Positions 11,897 through 28,093 of a DNA stretch of 64,000 bases are shown piece after piece. The stretch lies in the NCBI GenBank assembly GCA_950106755.1, contig OX467088.1:13934001-13998000 (forward strand), read 5' to 3'. Every line of letters begins with the position of its first letter. Position 1 is the stretch's first letter. The notes below the pieces were generated by a model. That model had not been told where the DNA came from and did no database searches. It saw nothing but the letters and a program-made list of their open reading frames with translations. Both the position numbers and the translations under genes were made by a program. The stretch comes from Climacium dendroides. Its lineage: Eukaryota; Streptophyta; Bryopsida; Hypnales; Climaciaceae.

Positions 11897-14800
11897 TTAA
11901 TATGCATCTACGTCATTTTGTAGTCGTTCATTGTCCAATTCTTCCAATTGCATTGCAATGTGTTCGAACAAATGAGGTTTCGCTGGTGCTGGAATGCTAA
12001 CTTCCTTCTCTGTCATGTCCCCATGCACTAGTACATTGTTCTTTTGCACAAACCCACTCCTTGTTTTTTTCGGTATGTCATTCCATGAAAATATAGCTGC
12101 TTCTTTCTCCACCCACCCGTGCTTTTTACGAGATGGCTCCCATAATGCTTCCATACAATTTGTGTACCGGTCTTTGCTTGAGCTTTCTCTTTCTTCTGTT
12201 CTCACCTTCAGAACTGGCCAATACCAGATAACCTTCATCTTTATTGCTTGCTTTCGCTCACCAAGCTCCAAGATTTTTGCCATATAAAATGGCACTCCTG
12301 CTCTTACTTCAGTAGCCTCCACTGAAAGGGCAACAAATTGTCCAACTTGAAGATCTTTCTCTGGATCAAATATTGGAAATGGATGTTGACCTTCTTCTGT
12401 GCTTGTTGTCGCAATTGTCTCTCCTCCTTCTATCACTCTTCGTCTTCTAGGAGCCCTCGTCCCTGCAACCTGTTTTGGTTTGTTCTTCCGTGGACCAAAG
12501 TACCCTCGAGCTATAATAGAGTCTACCGTTGTTAACATTGTATTTGATTGCTCCCCTTCTTCAAACACTGAATTTAAATTAGTAGTCTCTCCGCTATTTT
12601 CTGCAAAGCCTAATGGCCAAAATGGCTTATTTGTCTCTGCACTTCTATCCGAGTTGGGAAATTCTTTCAAATATTCTATGAATTTCTCTGTTTTGTTTAT
12701 TGTTTCAAGGTTCTTCAATACATCCCATCTTCTCTCCACACACTTCTCCTTGTAAACAATGAAATCTGCTAAAGCCCTCAACTCTCTTTCATCTGCTGCA
12801 AACACCTCTGCTAAAGCTGGCTTCTCTGCCATTGTAGGTAAGGATTGCAAGCACATGTGCCCTTCTGCCGGTCCCCATGCATCTTTACTGAAGTGCTTGT
12901 ATTGCACCTTAGGCACTCCATTCTCCATATAAAACCTCATGTGGTGTGGAAACGTGATCCCTGTTAATTGCTCTCCCCCCCTCAGAAGATGTAGTGTGAT
13001 GAAAGACTTCCAATCTCGAACATTCTCCAACTGACGTGCACTTACAAATGCTTCCGTGTATGATGTTCCTTTCTCTACCAAAGCCAACATCTCATCCATT
13101 GAATCAATATTCTTCCTCTTCAACGTATTCGAGATAATGCTGAATCGTTGGTCAATGTCTTCATGTGTATGCCCAACAATTAGAAAGCTGAGTTGCACCT
13201 CTTGGAAAAAGACCATGCCCACTAGAGCTGCACATAATGCAAACATGTATATGTTCTTGTTCTTACGAGTAGTATTGTCCACTTGAATTCGTAAAGTTGG
13301 TGGTAGCTTCCCCTTCCGTCTTCGCACATCAGACAATACATGCATTACGGTAGTGATCACTTGATTGCTGTCATGCTTGTGGTGTGCATCAACCCAAACA
13401 TCTGCATACAATCCAATTCCATGCACTAGGACTCCACAAAGATGAGTTTTTACAAACCGAGATTCTATGTTCTTCACGGTTTGCCTCATCTTTGGAGCCA
13501 TAGTTGTGTTCTGGTCCATGCCGTCCACTATTAAACACATGTACAAGTCTGGTGTTATCATTGCTGATCTCTTGAACAACCAATAATCACGCCTCTCCTC
13601 CATTTGATGTTGGATATGTATTATATACAACTTCTTTATCTCCACACGAGCTGCTGCATTTGTTGTAGATTCCATTCCACACTTATATTCCCAACAATGG
13701 TAGCATTTTGAAAATCGGAAAAACGGTGGAATTTGTACGTGTGGAAATTCCTCACGCCACAACCGATGGAATGAACTGAGGGTCAATGGCTCTCCATCCA
13801 CCATCTTTTTCACTTCTTCATTCACGTAGTTAAACACATCCACTTTTGTTGTGTTCATGGGTAATAGTATCAATGGTACTACGTTGTTATCTATTTTCCT
13901 TCGTATTTGTCTGTGTGGTTGTGTGCATCCAAGTTCTTTCACAAATTCTTCAAAACTTGCACGTACTGCAGACTTTTTTGCTCCTTCTCTCAAGTGACAT
14001 GTATTCCCATGTACTGCTGCCACTTTTCCATAGATTTGTTGTGATTGCTTCAATTGCTTGAACCGCCGTTGCGAATAACCAAGCGCCTTCGTTTAGCACG
14101 CATTGCAAACGTCAAAGCCATCTAATTTTGTCTCATACTTGTGCCTCTTCCCTCCTTCTGTTCTTTTGAAGAAAGCACTCAACATCTGTAGTATCTAGGT
14201 TGATCGAAGATCATACTTCTGCCCCCATGCCATATACCTCTGATTCAAAATGTGTTTCTTATCTATTCCCTTGAGGCAATTCCTTTTGCATGCACCTTCA
14301 TTTTTTGCCGCTATTACACTTTGCAATATCACCTTCTAACTCATTGATTGTCCTCTTTCACGTGGGCCTCTTTCTCGTCTCCTTCGATTTACCATTGAAT
14401 AACTTCGGGTACCTCCAGCTTTTGGTAATCCATCCATTACTTGTTGAAAAGGTCCGCTACTAGTTCCTTGTTCACTTCTTGGAGATCTTTGTTGAGGGGT
14501 GTTCATATTCTTAGGTGCACTCCATGACATTTCGGGAGAACTTGGATTACTATTGCTCTCGTGGAATTCAAACTTTGGGGTTGATATGGGAGAAACATTA
14601 TCATTTTGCCTCCCTCCTGATTCTAAAGTACTTGGCATTCCACCACTTACAGTTTGAATTTTTTATTTTTTCCAACGAATCACCAACCCCACACACTGAC
14701 CAAGACGCTCCCCTACTAATTCTCCAGTCCATATGGAGCCATCTATAACATGAAGTACATGTACAGCAACCTCATGGGGCCAGAGCTTCACATGATGCAA

Positions 14801-15061
14801 TTCCATTCCACATTTAAGACTTTCATCGATTACTCCTGTTCCAACAATAGCTCCTTCTTCAGTGATGAGCTCTACAGTGTTTACACCTCCATGTACTTCA
14901 ACGGTATGCCTTCCAAACACACCACCTTAGAATAGTCTTGCGCGACATGCTCTAACAATTTTGTGGCCCACACTTTCTCCATCAGGCCTTGCTCTTGTTG
15001 CCAACGATGGCATATCCATAGGACTTCCAAAACCCCTAGCATCTATTGTACTCCTTGGTTC
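11897..15061 (-). pseudogene. DUF7869-type DDE-like transposase with DUF8039-like N-terminus, broken by stops
   Basis: The intact part (14053-11897, 718 residues) has the hallmarks of the DUF7869 group seen in plant and animal transposon proteins: a Cys-rich KCYHCWEYKCG, IVDGMDQ, IQVDN followed by RKNKN, and VGHTHEDIDQRFS, an arrangement like an RNase H/DDE catalytic core (D, D, then H/E/D). The C-terminal 200 residues carry an SH3/BAH-like stretch (PFYMAKILELG, KMKVIWYWP). The same frame continues upstream to an acceptor-like TTGCAG at 15062, adding an N-terminal module resembling DUF8039 (MELHHVKLWPHEVAVHV) and a Cys-rich CKRNCLKGID segment. That upstream part is interrupted in frame at 14929, 14665, 14338, 14197 and 14095 (first base of each stop, minus strand). 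The stops within the Cys-rich region are hard to explain as introns, so I call it a pseudogene. Domain names are from memory of family patterns. Confidence 0.7.
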
Positions 15062-18006
<2,945 letters not shown>

Positions 18007-18727
18007 ATCCAAATAAATCCAAATAAATCCAAATAAATCCAAATTAAATCCAAATTAAATCCAAATTAAATCCAAATTAAATCCAAATTAAATCCAAATT
18101 AAATCCAAATTAAATCCACATTAAATCCACATTTAATCCCAAATTAATCCCAAATTAATCCCAAATTAAATCCACATTTAATCCCAAATTAATGCCAAAT
18201 TAATGCCAAATTAATGCCAAATTAATGCCAAATTAATGCCAAATTAATGCCAAATTAATGCCAAATTAATGCCAAATTCATGCCATATTCATGCCATATT
18301 CATGCCAAATTCATGCCATATTCATGCCAAATTCATGCCATATTCATGCCATATTCATGCCAAATTCATCCCATATTCATGCCATATTCATCCCATATTC
18401 ATCCCATATTCATCCCAAATTCATCCCATATTCATCCCAAATTCATGCCATATTCATGCCAAATTCATGCCAAATTCATGCCATATTCATGCCATATTCA
18501 TGCCAAATTCATGCCATATTCATGCCATATTCATGCCATATTCATGCCATATTCATGCCAAATTCATGCCATATTCATGCCAAATTCATGCCATATTCAT
18601 GCCATATTCATGCCAAATTCATCCCATATTCATCCCATATTCATCCCATATTCATCCCATATTCATCCCATATTCATCCCATATTCATCCCACATTCATC
18701 CATATTCATCCATATTCATCCATATTT
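18007..18727. repeat. 11-bp minisatellite (ATTCATGCCAT-type units)
   Basis: About 720 bp of tandem 10-11-bp units. The unit drifts from AAATAAATCC and AAATTAAATCC at the left, through AAATTAATGCC, to ATTCATGCCAT/ATTCATGCCAA in the middle and ATTCATCCCAT at the right. Because the unit is 11 bp and lacks stops, all three plus frames are open and encode the same Cys-His-Ile-His-type periodic peptide. I do not regard these frames as genes. Confidence 0.95.
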
Positions 18728-18779
18728 GCGAATACAAACTGCAAACTGCGAACTGAGGTCTGGGAACTGCAAAGTTTGG

Positions 18780-19440
18780 AGTTTACTTCCAACCCCCCGC
18801 GCAGCTCCGCGGGGTCGGTTATGGGGTCCGTCCCTCTCTCCGTCATTTCTCACTCTTGCCAAACCGTGCTTTCTCACTTCTGCTCTCCGTCGCCGCTACT
18901 CTCCTTCGCTCCTGCTCGCCACTGCTCGCCCTCGCCCTCGCCGCTGCTCTCCGCTGCTCTCCGGTCCTGCTCTCCCTCGCCGCTGCTCGCTGTTGCTCTC
19001 CCTTGCTCCTACTCGCCGTTCATTTCTCACTCCTGCTCGCCGCTCCTGCCTACTGTGCCCCCGCCCTCCGTGTGCTTGCTCACCCCCGCTGCCTGTCTGT
19101 CTTCTTGCTCGCAGGTCTTGCCTTCCTGCACCCTCGCCTTCCGTGTGCTTGCTCGCCCTCGTTGCTTGCCTGTCTGCTTGCTCGCCGCTCCTGCCTTCAT
19201 GTACCCTCGCTCCACCCTCCGTCTGCCTGTCTACTCTCCCTCGCTCCTGTCCTCGCACCTGCGTGCTCCCCCTTGCTCCTGCCTGTTTGCTGCACTGTCG
19301 CTCCTACCTGCTTGCTGCATCGTCGCTCCTACCTGCTTGCTGCGTCGTCACTCCTATATGCTTGCTACGTTGTCGCTCCTATCTACCTGCTGCGACCTCG
19401 CTCCTGCTTGGATTGCTGCGAGAGTTTTGCGTCGTGAAGT
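18780..19440. repeat. GC-rich pyrimidine-strand island with CTCGCTCCTGC-type low-order repeats
   Basis: A sharply GC-rich, C/T-biased stretch inside AT-rich DNA, with many CG dinucleotides. It contains recurring GCTCGCC, TGCTCTCC and CGCTCCTACCTGCTTGCTGC blocks (three to four near-copies at 19290-19400). It lies between the two divergent transposon genes. It may be a promoter or leader region or only a degenerate tandem array. The open frames through it are leucine/serine/proline-rich low complexity and not called. Confidence 0.6.
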
Positions 19441-22400
19441 AGGGTAGGGACTGCCACTTTTTTCGGCATTCTTCTGAAGCTCGTGAGTGGTTCATCTACC
19501 TTAATCTTTGGTAAACTAAAGTTTTCTCGCCACCAAAGCTGGTGAAATGGCATCTTTATTAGCTGTGAGAGTATTGAATTGAAAACTTATTGTCTTCATC
19601 CCTTGCTTCTTAGGATCCTTGAAATCATTTGATATTGCAACCCAAAGTAGTGAATTGGAACTTTTGGAAGCTGGTCATATTTTGGAATTTTCAGAACAGA
19701 GTGCCATATGTTCCTTTTTGTAAATTCGCCGTCAGCATCTCATGTGTTTTTCTTGGTCTTTTCTTCAACTGACCTGCATATATTGCAAATGAAAGCATAA
19801 TGCTAGCAAACTAATATGAACACCCCTCCCTCCCTTGTGAATTTGATGCCATGATATGTTGACTGGATCCAAGTTTACCAAATCTTCCGGTGTTTGTTTG
19901 CATGACATCAGATGCAGGAGTATCATCACCTTAGTTACTCCAATTTCACCATACTGGACTCAAGTGCTCCAAGCTCTTACTTGCCTTGCTGCGCGCTGCT
20001 GTCTGAATTTAGAATGGGATTGAGAGCTAGTGCGAGCTAGGGGTAGTTGTTTTAGTTTTTCACCGGAATAGCCATCAAGCACTTATTCCCGGAGCTCCTA
20101 AGATTTGGGCTAAACTAGGGCTCAGGGCGTGCGGAGCTTGCGTCCACACCTCTCTTTACCGTAAGTTAATGCGCATGGCTCTCTGACTCTCGGTTGGCTG
20201 CATTTGTTTTCCCTTCGCACTTTGTTGTATGAATCCCCTTTTTCTCTTGCCTTTGAGAGGGAATCATGCAACAATGCGAGGTGTACAATCCAGTCAAATT
20301 CAAGTGAATATGAGCTCATTCTTATAAGCTTGAGAAAAACTTGACCTGAACTATATAAACATGATACTTATAACAGCAATTCAGCATTTCCCACAATGTT
20401 GGTAAGATTAAAATAGCAGAGAGTTTTGACTCCATCAAAAACTTTAAAAAATTGGATTGGAACCTGCACTAAAAGTCATATAAAAATTTAACATAAAAGC
20501 CATTGGTTGTTGTTAGTTTCCTCAAGCAACTTGAATGGCAACAAAGATTCATCTGAAACATCAGAAGAATCGAATAAAAATAAATTCGAAAAAATTGAAA
20601 ACCTTTAGAAGAATCATATTAATTTGAATTAAAAAATTAAAAACCTCAAAGGAATCAAATTTAAATAAATTTAAAAATAAAAATAATTGTAGAACTTATC
20701 ATACAATTCTTGATTCAAAAATCAATGTAAAATTATCAAAATCCAACTCCCTGGCCCTCTTGGAAGTGTAAATACTGTGACTAAAATTAAAGTGAATCTA
20801 GAAGTTTATTTCCATTTATACTCACTTGCTCATGTTTATGGATCAAGTCTATAGTAGTGCAATGAGCCTCTTGCGAAGGTCTAGGGAAGGGTGAATGTAA
20901 AAAAAAGACTCCCTATTTTGTGCAGTTCTGATTTTATTGGAAACATCTCTCTTAGTTAATGTAGGGCCTGAAATTGTAAATATGAACTCAAATTATTCCA
21001 AAAAAAGTTTATAATACTTTGTTTATAAGTTTTAAGTTAATTGGAGCCAAAATTTGACCATAATGGTCTTCTAACAAATCAAATTGGAATGAAAAAAAGC
21101 TTTACATGTACATTTCATTATACTCCTTAAGCAATTCATTTTTTAGAAACTTAAAAGTTTTTCTATAGGGACACAGTTTTGCACATTGCATCCACAAAAG
21201 GACCTTTTCAATCATAACTTCTGTAATTGGACTGCAATTGAGAAGAAAACTATATTTCCAAAATGTATTGTGTGTTTTTTAATTTCACAAAAAATTCCAC
21301 AAATTTTTGATAAATATTGCAATTGTAGGAGCCTACTCAATTCCATTTTGTCCACCAATGAGACAATGGTAGTGTAGGGGTTACATTTATCTTCTATTGA
21401 AAATGAAATCATCTATGATTTATGAAAAAAAAATTAGAACTCCGGCAAATACAATGCAATATCAAGAGCTTAAAGTGCCTAAAATGTATTCAAATTGTAA
21501 TATTTTCTATTGGAATTTTGGAAAAATTTCATTGTATCACAATACTAATTATATTTTTATTTTAAATTCAAATAAATAAATAGACATAGAATTATGATTG
21601 GAAAAAACAATGAATTGAATAAATATTAAAGTGGAGATCATAAATGAATTCTAAAACTTTTTTATACATTTATGTAAATACCTTTTTCTTTTGTACTAGC
21701 CATATTCAAAGGAATTTCATATAAATAAAGTGATATCTCTGTCTTCAATTGCCATGTTCTATGTAAATTTAGAAATATAAAGTAATATGCAAAAATAACT
21801 ATCATATTGTATATGAAGTTTTTCTATGAAAGTTTTTTTTGATATATACACATATAAAGAGGCAATTGCCATTGTATTAATGATATTTGTGGTATACATC
21901 TATCTCCTTTGAAGTCCAAGAAGGTCAATGTTTTTTTCTTCTCATAGAAATTGTTGGTCATGGCATTCATATCATTTCACCTCAATATATTGTAAACCAA
22001 AAAAAGACTATCTAACAATTTCTTTAGTGTCACTATGATTATGGTTTAAGGTTCAAGTAGTAGTTTTTTTTTTTAAAAGCAAAATATGTACAACATGTAT
22101 GTTGTTGCTAGTTGTATGAGTTTTGGATATAATAATGTCATGGTTCCAGAAGCTATAGATGCTTTATCAAAATTCCAATAAAATATCATTTGTGTGTAGT
22201 ATCTACATTAATTTAAAAAAAGAAATTGAAGAAGATGAAGTACAAATACTATAGATTCTAAAAGTAGATTTAGTATTTCTGAACGTGCAAGTAGTGAATA
22301 CAAAGGCTTCTACGTTTTCGAAGTTCAAGATGTTGAACTGCATTTCCGTTTTTTGCATTCCTTTTTTTTGATTCCAAGGTCCCAATGAAAGAACTAATAA

Positions 22401-23411
22401 ATGTTTTTTGGAAATTTGAACTGCAGAGGAAGGACTAAGCAACAAGAGAAAACGAAGAAGTGCATTCCAATAAAGGTATTGCGATGTAGAAATTCGCGTG
22501 CAAGTATCTTTGACAAGGAATTATTACTAGCACTGAGGACCATTTGTTTTGGATTCTATGAAATTTGTAATGATTGCAATAACATTTGGAAAATATAATT
22601 TGATGATAGGGAATTGAAAGTGATAGTAGTAGCAAACTTTATGTAAAGAATAGTCCTTTCAAGATCATATACATGAAAATTCATTAATGAAGGTTATTTA
22701 GTCCTATACTTGCAAAAAATATTTCTTTTGATGACAAAGGGACATCAATTCAACTAATGCAAAGAAGTTCACAAAGTGGACAACATTCTGAATACTGTGT
22801 TTCTATAATTTTAAAACATTTCTATCATCACGTTTATTTTATTCTTGCATATTGTAATTGTTTCAACTTGCAAGGGGCTTTCATGAAAGTGAATATCCAT
22901 GTCACATAAGTATTAAATAATTCTATTCAACCATTGTACACACACAAGTGTACAAGAAATGAAAATTATAATAGTACCTTCATGTTAGGAAGAAAGTACA
23001 ATGAATTAAAAAATTTCGCAAAGGTATTTTGAAAATAAAAAATACCATTCAAAGTTTTATAAGTAGCTTAGTGAGACAAAGAAATGTAAAGATAATAATT
23101 AGGAACTATGTTCATTATGAACTTCGACATCAAGAAATTGCAGTGTAAAGAATATATTCATGTCTATAGGTTGTGTCAATATAACATTAAAACATATTAT
23201 CAACTATATATCATAGTCATAGTATCTAATGTTCTACACGTATAATAATACATGTCAACGTAAAACTTAGGTTTTCCACTAAATGTTTTTGTAGTTTTGG
23301 GCTAATTGAATTGGATATGTGAATTCTAACTTTGATTTTCACATTTTAGATATTGTAATAGTTCAAATGGATGTGAGAACCCTATTCAAATACTAAAGGT
23401 TTTTTTGTTGT
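19441..23411. other. Transposon interior between GC island and plus-strand block, no gene seen
   Basis: Mixed-composition DNA to about 20300, then AT-rich. Near 21070-21383 is a diverged MITE-like segment sharing a core with 36780-37672 and ending GACAATGG...AGGGGTTA. No coding region is supported. A promoter or 5' exon of the plus-strand block may lie here unseen. Confidence 0.4.
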
Positions 23412-26400
23412 ATGATGCTAAAAAATAGGACTACCATGGCCCCTAAGATTTTCAGTACATGGATCGAGCATGGATGGTGGATTGTGGCAACGGACCCTGG
23501 GACACCAATGTTGTGGATCACAGAGCGAGCATTGCAAGATGGCTTGCATTGGGCAGCCATAGGGCATGAACATGGAAAACTACTCTCAATTACTACTACA
23601 CCACAAGATGTGATTTTCTTGCAAGTAGCAATGGAAGAAGGGAAGACTTGCAAGTTTCAGTTGCAAAGGCAATTCATGATGGCAACTATTCCTCAGTGTT
23701 GCTTGGATGTTGATAAACCTATGCGGGTTCTACGTAAACTTCAGGAGAATTGGACCTCTATGCCTGAGGAGCTTCGAAGTGCACGCAGTGAAGCAGTGGA
23801 AAGGTTTCAAAAATTAAATCTAGAGGATGTTGTACGAGCTCGAAGACTTTTGCAAGAAATGTTGGCATATGAAGAGTTGAAAAGAACGGCTCCACAAAAT
23901 GTTCTTGACAAAACTCCACTAGTTTCTGAAGAAACTGATTCTACATATAGGATTCTAGCAAATCCAGTGAATGTTCATTGGGTGCCTGTTGAAGACCGTC
24001 GCAAGAGACGTACAACACCAGAATTGATGGAAGATATTACATCCTCCAATCCAACAGCACAACAAAGAAATATCAGAAGAATTCAAGGTATAGGATCAGG
24101 AGAAACACATGCTGTGCTCTCAACACCAAGAATGGATACATTTGTTGAAGTACCTCTACAAAACACATCAACATCTGCACAAGGTGGTTCATCGATAAGA
24201 GAGAGGGGTACATTGTTGATGGAGAAAAGTGGAGTTGAGTCATCAGGAGCAGCTACAACACGTCTTCGTACACTCCAAGCAATTGGAGCACAAAGAGTAT
24301 TGTTACCACGTGGAAGAGGAAGGACAGTTCTGCAACGTGCTCATTCTGAAGCAGCACCTTTGGGAAGAACGAGAAGGACACGTACAAGTGCAGATGATAC
24401 TACAAATAATGTAGAACGCCTGGAAGAGTTAGGAGTTCTCGAAGAGGTTTGTGATGATGGAGAGGATATAGTGGTACAACACAAGTCAGCAAGTGTTGGT
24501 CCACTTGTAAAATTTCCAACACATGATGAATATTTGGCTGGATACATTTGGAGAATGGACCTTGTTTTTCCAGCAAAAGTTACAAACATATGGGATGTTA
24601 AGAATGTGGAGACAAATCACCGCGCATTGACAACACGTCGTGTTGCAGAAACATACAAGCGACTTTGTGGAAAAGATGAGCCACATATGTCAGCACTCAC
24701 CTTACGCCCAATAGCTTATATTCAAATTGGCGTAGATGTTGATGGTGCTCCAATGCAAAGGGAAATTCCGTTTTCTCATGAAGGTGCAGTGGAAAACTTT
24801 CAAGCAGCATTTTTGCATAATGCTTCAGCAGTTCCTGATGATCCGAACATGACAAAGACGAATTGGTTGCAAAATAACATCATTTGGGAACCTGTAGATG
24901 GTCAACATGTGGTTGCGGCATGTAAACAAGCTGAGCAGGAATATAAGGCGGGTTTGATGAAAGAAGAAGAGTACAAGAAGAAGTTTGCAGAGAGGAAGGC
25001 TCGATTCCTTATCTACAATGATCCTAAAGTTTATATAGAGGCTTCAGTACGAATAAATGCACGGGAATTTGAAAGAACGTTTTATACCAACATGGAAGAA
25101 GATTTGATGAAGCTACGAGCTATTTGGATAGCATGCGGTAAACCCAATCCTGAGGTTCGTACAGATGACGCACAACGAGCCAAGGCTGTAACAATGGCAG
25201 CAAGCACATTACATTGGACGAGGTCTTCTGGATGTAGTGTATCATTGGGGGTGATGTACAAAAGGATGGCTGAGTATACTCGTCATGCATGGCAAGAAGA
25301 TGAAGTGGCCTATCAAGCAGTTCTTTAAGTTTGTCGTGATTATGAAGATGGGATCTTGTGGTATAGTAAAGAGGATATGCAAAAGTGGAAAAGATATGCC
25401 GACCAGAAATCCTTGGATCCAAACATTGACATCCGACAAGGGAGGAAGAGGATGGAACGGCTTTGGTTGAGACCTCTAATGAGGGTTCCGAAGACAATGT
25501 ATTTGCGGTTAGCTAAGGAAATGGCTGCAAAACCTATGGTTGGTGATCGACGTCCAAGACAAAGATTTTTCTTCAACAATGCAAGCAGTAATGCTCCAAT
25601 GAAAGATACTTTGGCTTGGACAACAGATCGCATTCAACAGAAAGAAGTTGTACGAAATGCGATACGCTGGTTGATGGTTGATGCAAAGGTGGAAAATCCA
25701 AGAAGCATGCAAGATTTTTTCCGCATTGATGTGCAAAAATTTGAGGGCGTGAACCGTACTCAATTGAAGGTACTTGCTGAAGTAGTTGATAAAAAAATGA
25801 GGAAAGCTTGGTCATCTCCAGCAGTGAAGACAATAGAGGCTTTGGGTAGGTCAGTGAATTTAATACCTCCAATGGTCAAAGATCATTATGCCAGCATTCA
25901 ACGAGGAGAATCTGGTTATCAAGGCATAAGTAGGAATGTAAGAAACTTACAGAAAGTCGAATGGGATTGGCAACTAAATGTACCATGTATCACTGATGGA
26001 GATGCAATTACAAGCGTTCTTGTTTGTTGTGGAAGAGTTTTTTTTTCACAAAGGATCATCGAATTGAAAACCCCTTGTTTGTGGATATTCGACTGTAGGC
26101 GATGTGGAACAGGAGGAGATGATGAAGCATGGACAAAGGACGAGTACAGTGCAGTAATGGAAAAGTTGCACCAATGGATGGCAGGCACACATTGGTGGAA
26201 TGCAGTGTTTCTGTTTCCAGCAGGAGTACATTTTGACATGGACTTGAAGGAGAAGATGGGAGTACCTACAAATTGTACTGTGCGTAGAGGTATGTGGGTT
26301 TTTCAACAACAAACCGTATCATCATATGTTCATGATTTGCAACACAATGGAGAAAGGGAGCGCACCGTACAAGCAATAGGGGATATTGCTATTGTAATGG

Positions 26401-28093
26401 TACATTCCCTTACATCAAGGGTGGTAGAAAACCTACAAAATAATCTTCAACAAGTACCAGTGGTGTTTACGGATTCATGGAGTGAAGGTAGTATGCCTTG
26501 TGAGGTAGACAATCTGGAGAGAACCCCCCTTGAGTTGCAAGGGTTGGTTGCTACATATTTACCAGAGAAATGGGGGTTAATAGGAGTGGGCATTACGACA
26601 GCTATATCAAGTATATTGAAGACTTCATTTGTGGGCAGTGAAGTGATTGTCATGGATGGATCCATAGATTGAACTCGTTTTTTGAACAATACATTGCAAG
26701 AAGCAAATCCTACAGGAAATCAAGCAGGGGCAACTACAGTGGTAGTAACTGGAAATGCAGAAGTAGTACGGCCGCAAAATATTGGTGCTCTTCATATAGG
26801 ATCTTCTTCTGTTCATGTGGTACATACGAGGACAAAAGAAGATGATATCATGGAAGAGATATTTGGAGATGAAGAAGAGGATATAGAAGATGGCGAAGAT
26901 TTGTATTCAGAAGATACACCAGTGAGAGAAGGACACGAAGAAGATGAAGAAGAAGATGAATCAAAATACAATGAAGAGGAAGAAGATACGGAAGTTGAGA
27001 GTGAAGATCATACATCAAACTCAGAAGAAGATACATCGGATTCAGAAGAGGACTCTGTAGAGCAAAAGGATGATTCAATATAAGAAGAAAGTGATTCATC
27101 GAAGCAGAAGGTGCTACGTGAAAAGAAGGGGAAGGGCACTCGCAAAAAAGAAGTACATGAACCTCCGAAGAAATTGAAAAACACAAAACCAGCATGTGAT
27201 GTATCGATGGTAGATGCATCTACAGATCTTGAAGCATCTATAGGACAGGCGAGTGTTCTAAAAAATAGTACGACAAACAAAGATACAGACGACGTACTTG
27301 AAGAACATTCTATTCAAAAGAATGAAGCAGGCAAAGATAATCTTGAGGCCATGCAAGAGGAACAAGGTAAATTCCAGTGGAAGCTGAAGTTGTTTCTTCT
27401 ATGGAGGAGGTAGTGACAAAAATGGAGGTGAACATACCAGTCGAAAGAGGTACGTCTGACAAAGGAATAGAAGAAGTAGAACGTGAACTTCATGTGGATG
27501 CAAAAACTGTTCCTTTTGAAGAAGTGGCTCCTTCAACAGAGGAGGTAGTGATGGAAACAGAAGAGAATATTTCCTTGGCAAGAGCAATAATTCGCGCAAG
27601 GGAAGAAGTAGATGCAAATGTGGATGACAATGTTCTTGAGCCAAATAGAGGAGACTTGCCTACAACAATATCAGAAGCCATGACTACAATAACAGTGGGA
27701 GGTGAAACACAGATAGATAGGATGTGTTATGCATGGGCTATGGTTGAAGAAGAAATGACAAGAGGAGCAGATGGAATGTACTACAATCAGGAAGGTATTC
27801 GACATCGTTGAAGGGGTATTGAAAGGGCATACGAATATGAACAAGTCACTTCAATATTGGAAGAGACGTCATCCATGAATCCAATACCTTTTTCAGAAGA
27901 TGAAGGTCAACTTATTAGGTCCTTCAATGATACAGAATTTGAAATTCCACCTGAAATTTCTGCAATACTAACTGCAAGACCTAGGGAGACTGAAGCAGAT
28001 GTTCTATGGGGTCCTGTAGGTTATGAAGAAGAAGCAGAGGTAGAGACTCAATCATCAGGGGTAATTGCAGAGACGCCGGACGCAATGGATTAG
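23412..28093 (+). pseudogene. Large transposon-borne protein with ParB-like motif and weak class-beta methyltransferase-like C-terminal half, broken
   Basis: One frame runs from 23412 to 27413, interrupted by stops at 25326 (TAA), 26670 (TGA) and 27081 (TAA). It then shifts to the next frame near 27365-27410 and continues, with a TGA at 27809, to a stop ending at 28093. The first 480 residues are unrecognised and charged. Near residues 492-560, EPVDGQHVVAAC followed by a Lys/Glu-rich helix resembles ParB-type nuclease domains (GQH motif). After the first stop, WIFDCRRCGTGG (near 26083) sits where a DPPY motif would be, and GLIGVGITTAISS (near 26575) where an FxGxG AdoMet motif would be in a class-beta N6/N4 methyltransferase. 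Both are degenerate. The tail (26800-27080) is extremely acidic. It ends 511 bp inside the right TIR. Domain assignments are inference. Confidence 0.5.

Noticed and set aside
18269..19447. 390-codon and two further overlapping frames rich in Cys-His-Ile-His then Leu/Ser/Pro
   Set aside because: All three frames are open because of the 11-bp minisatellite and the adjoining low-complexity pyrimidine island; not evidence of a gene.
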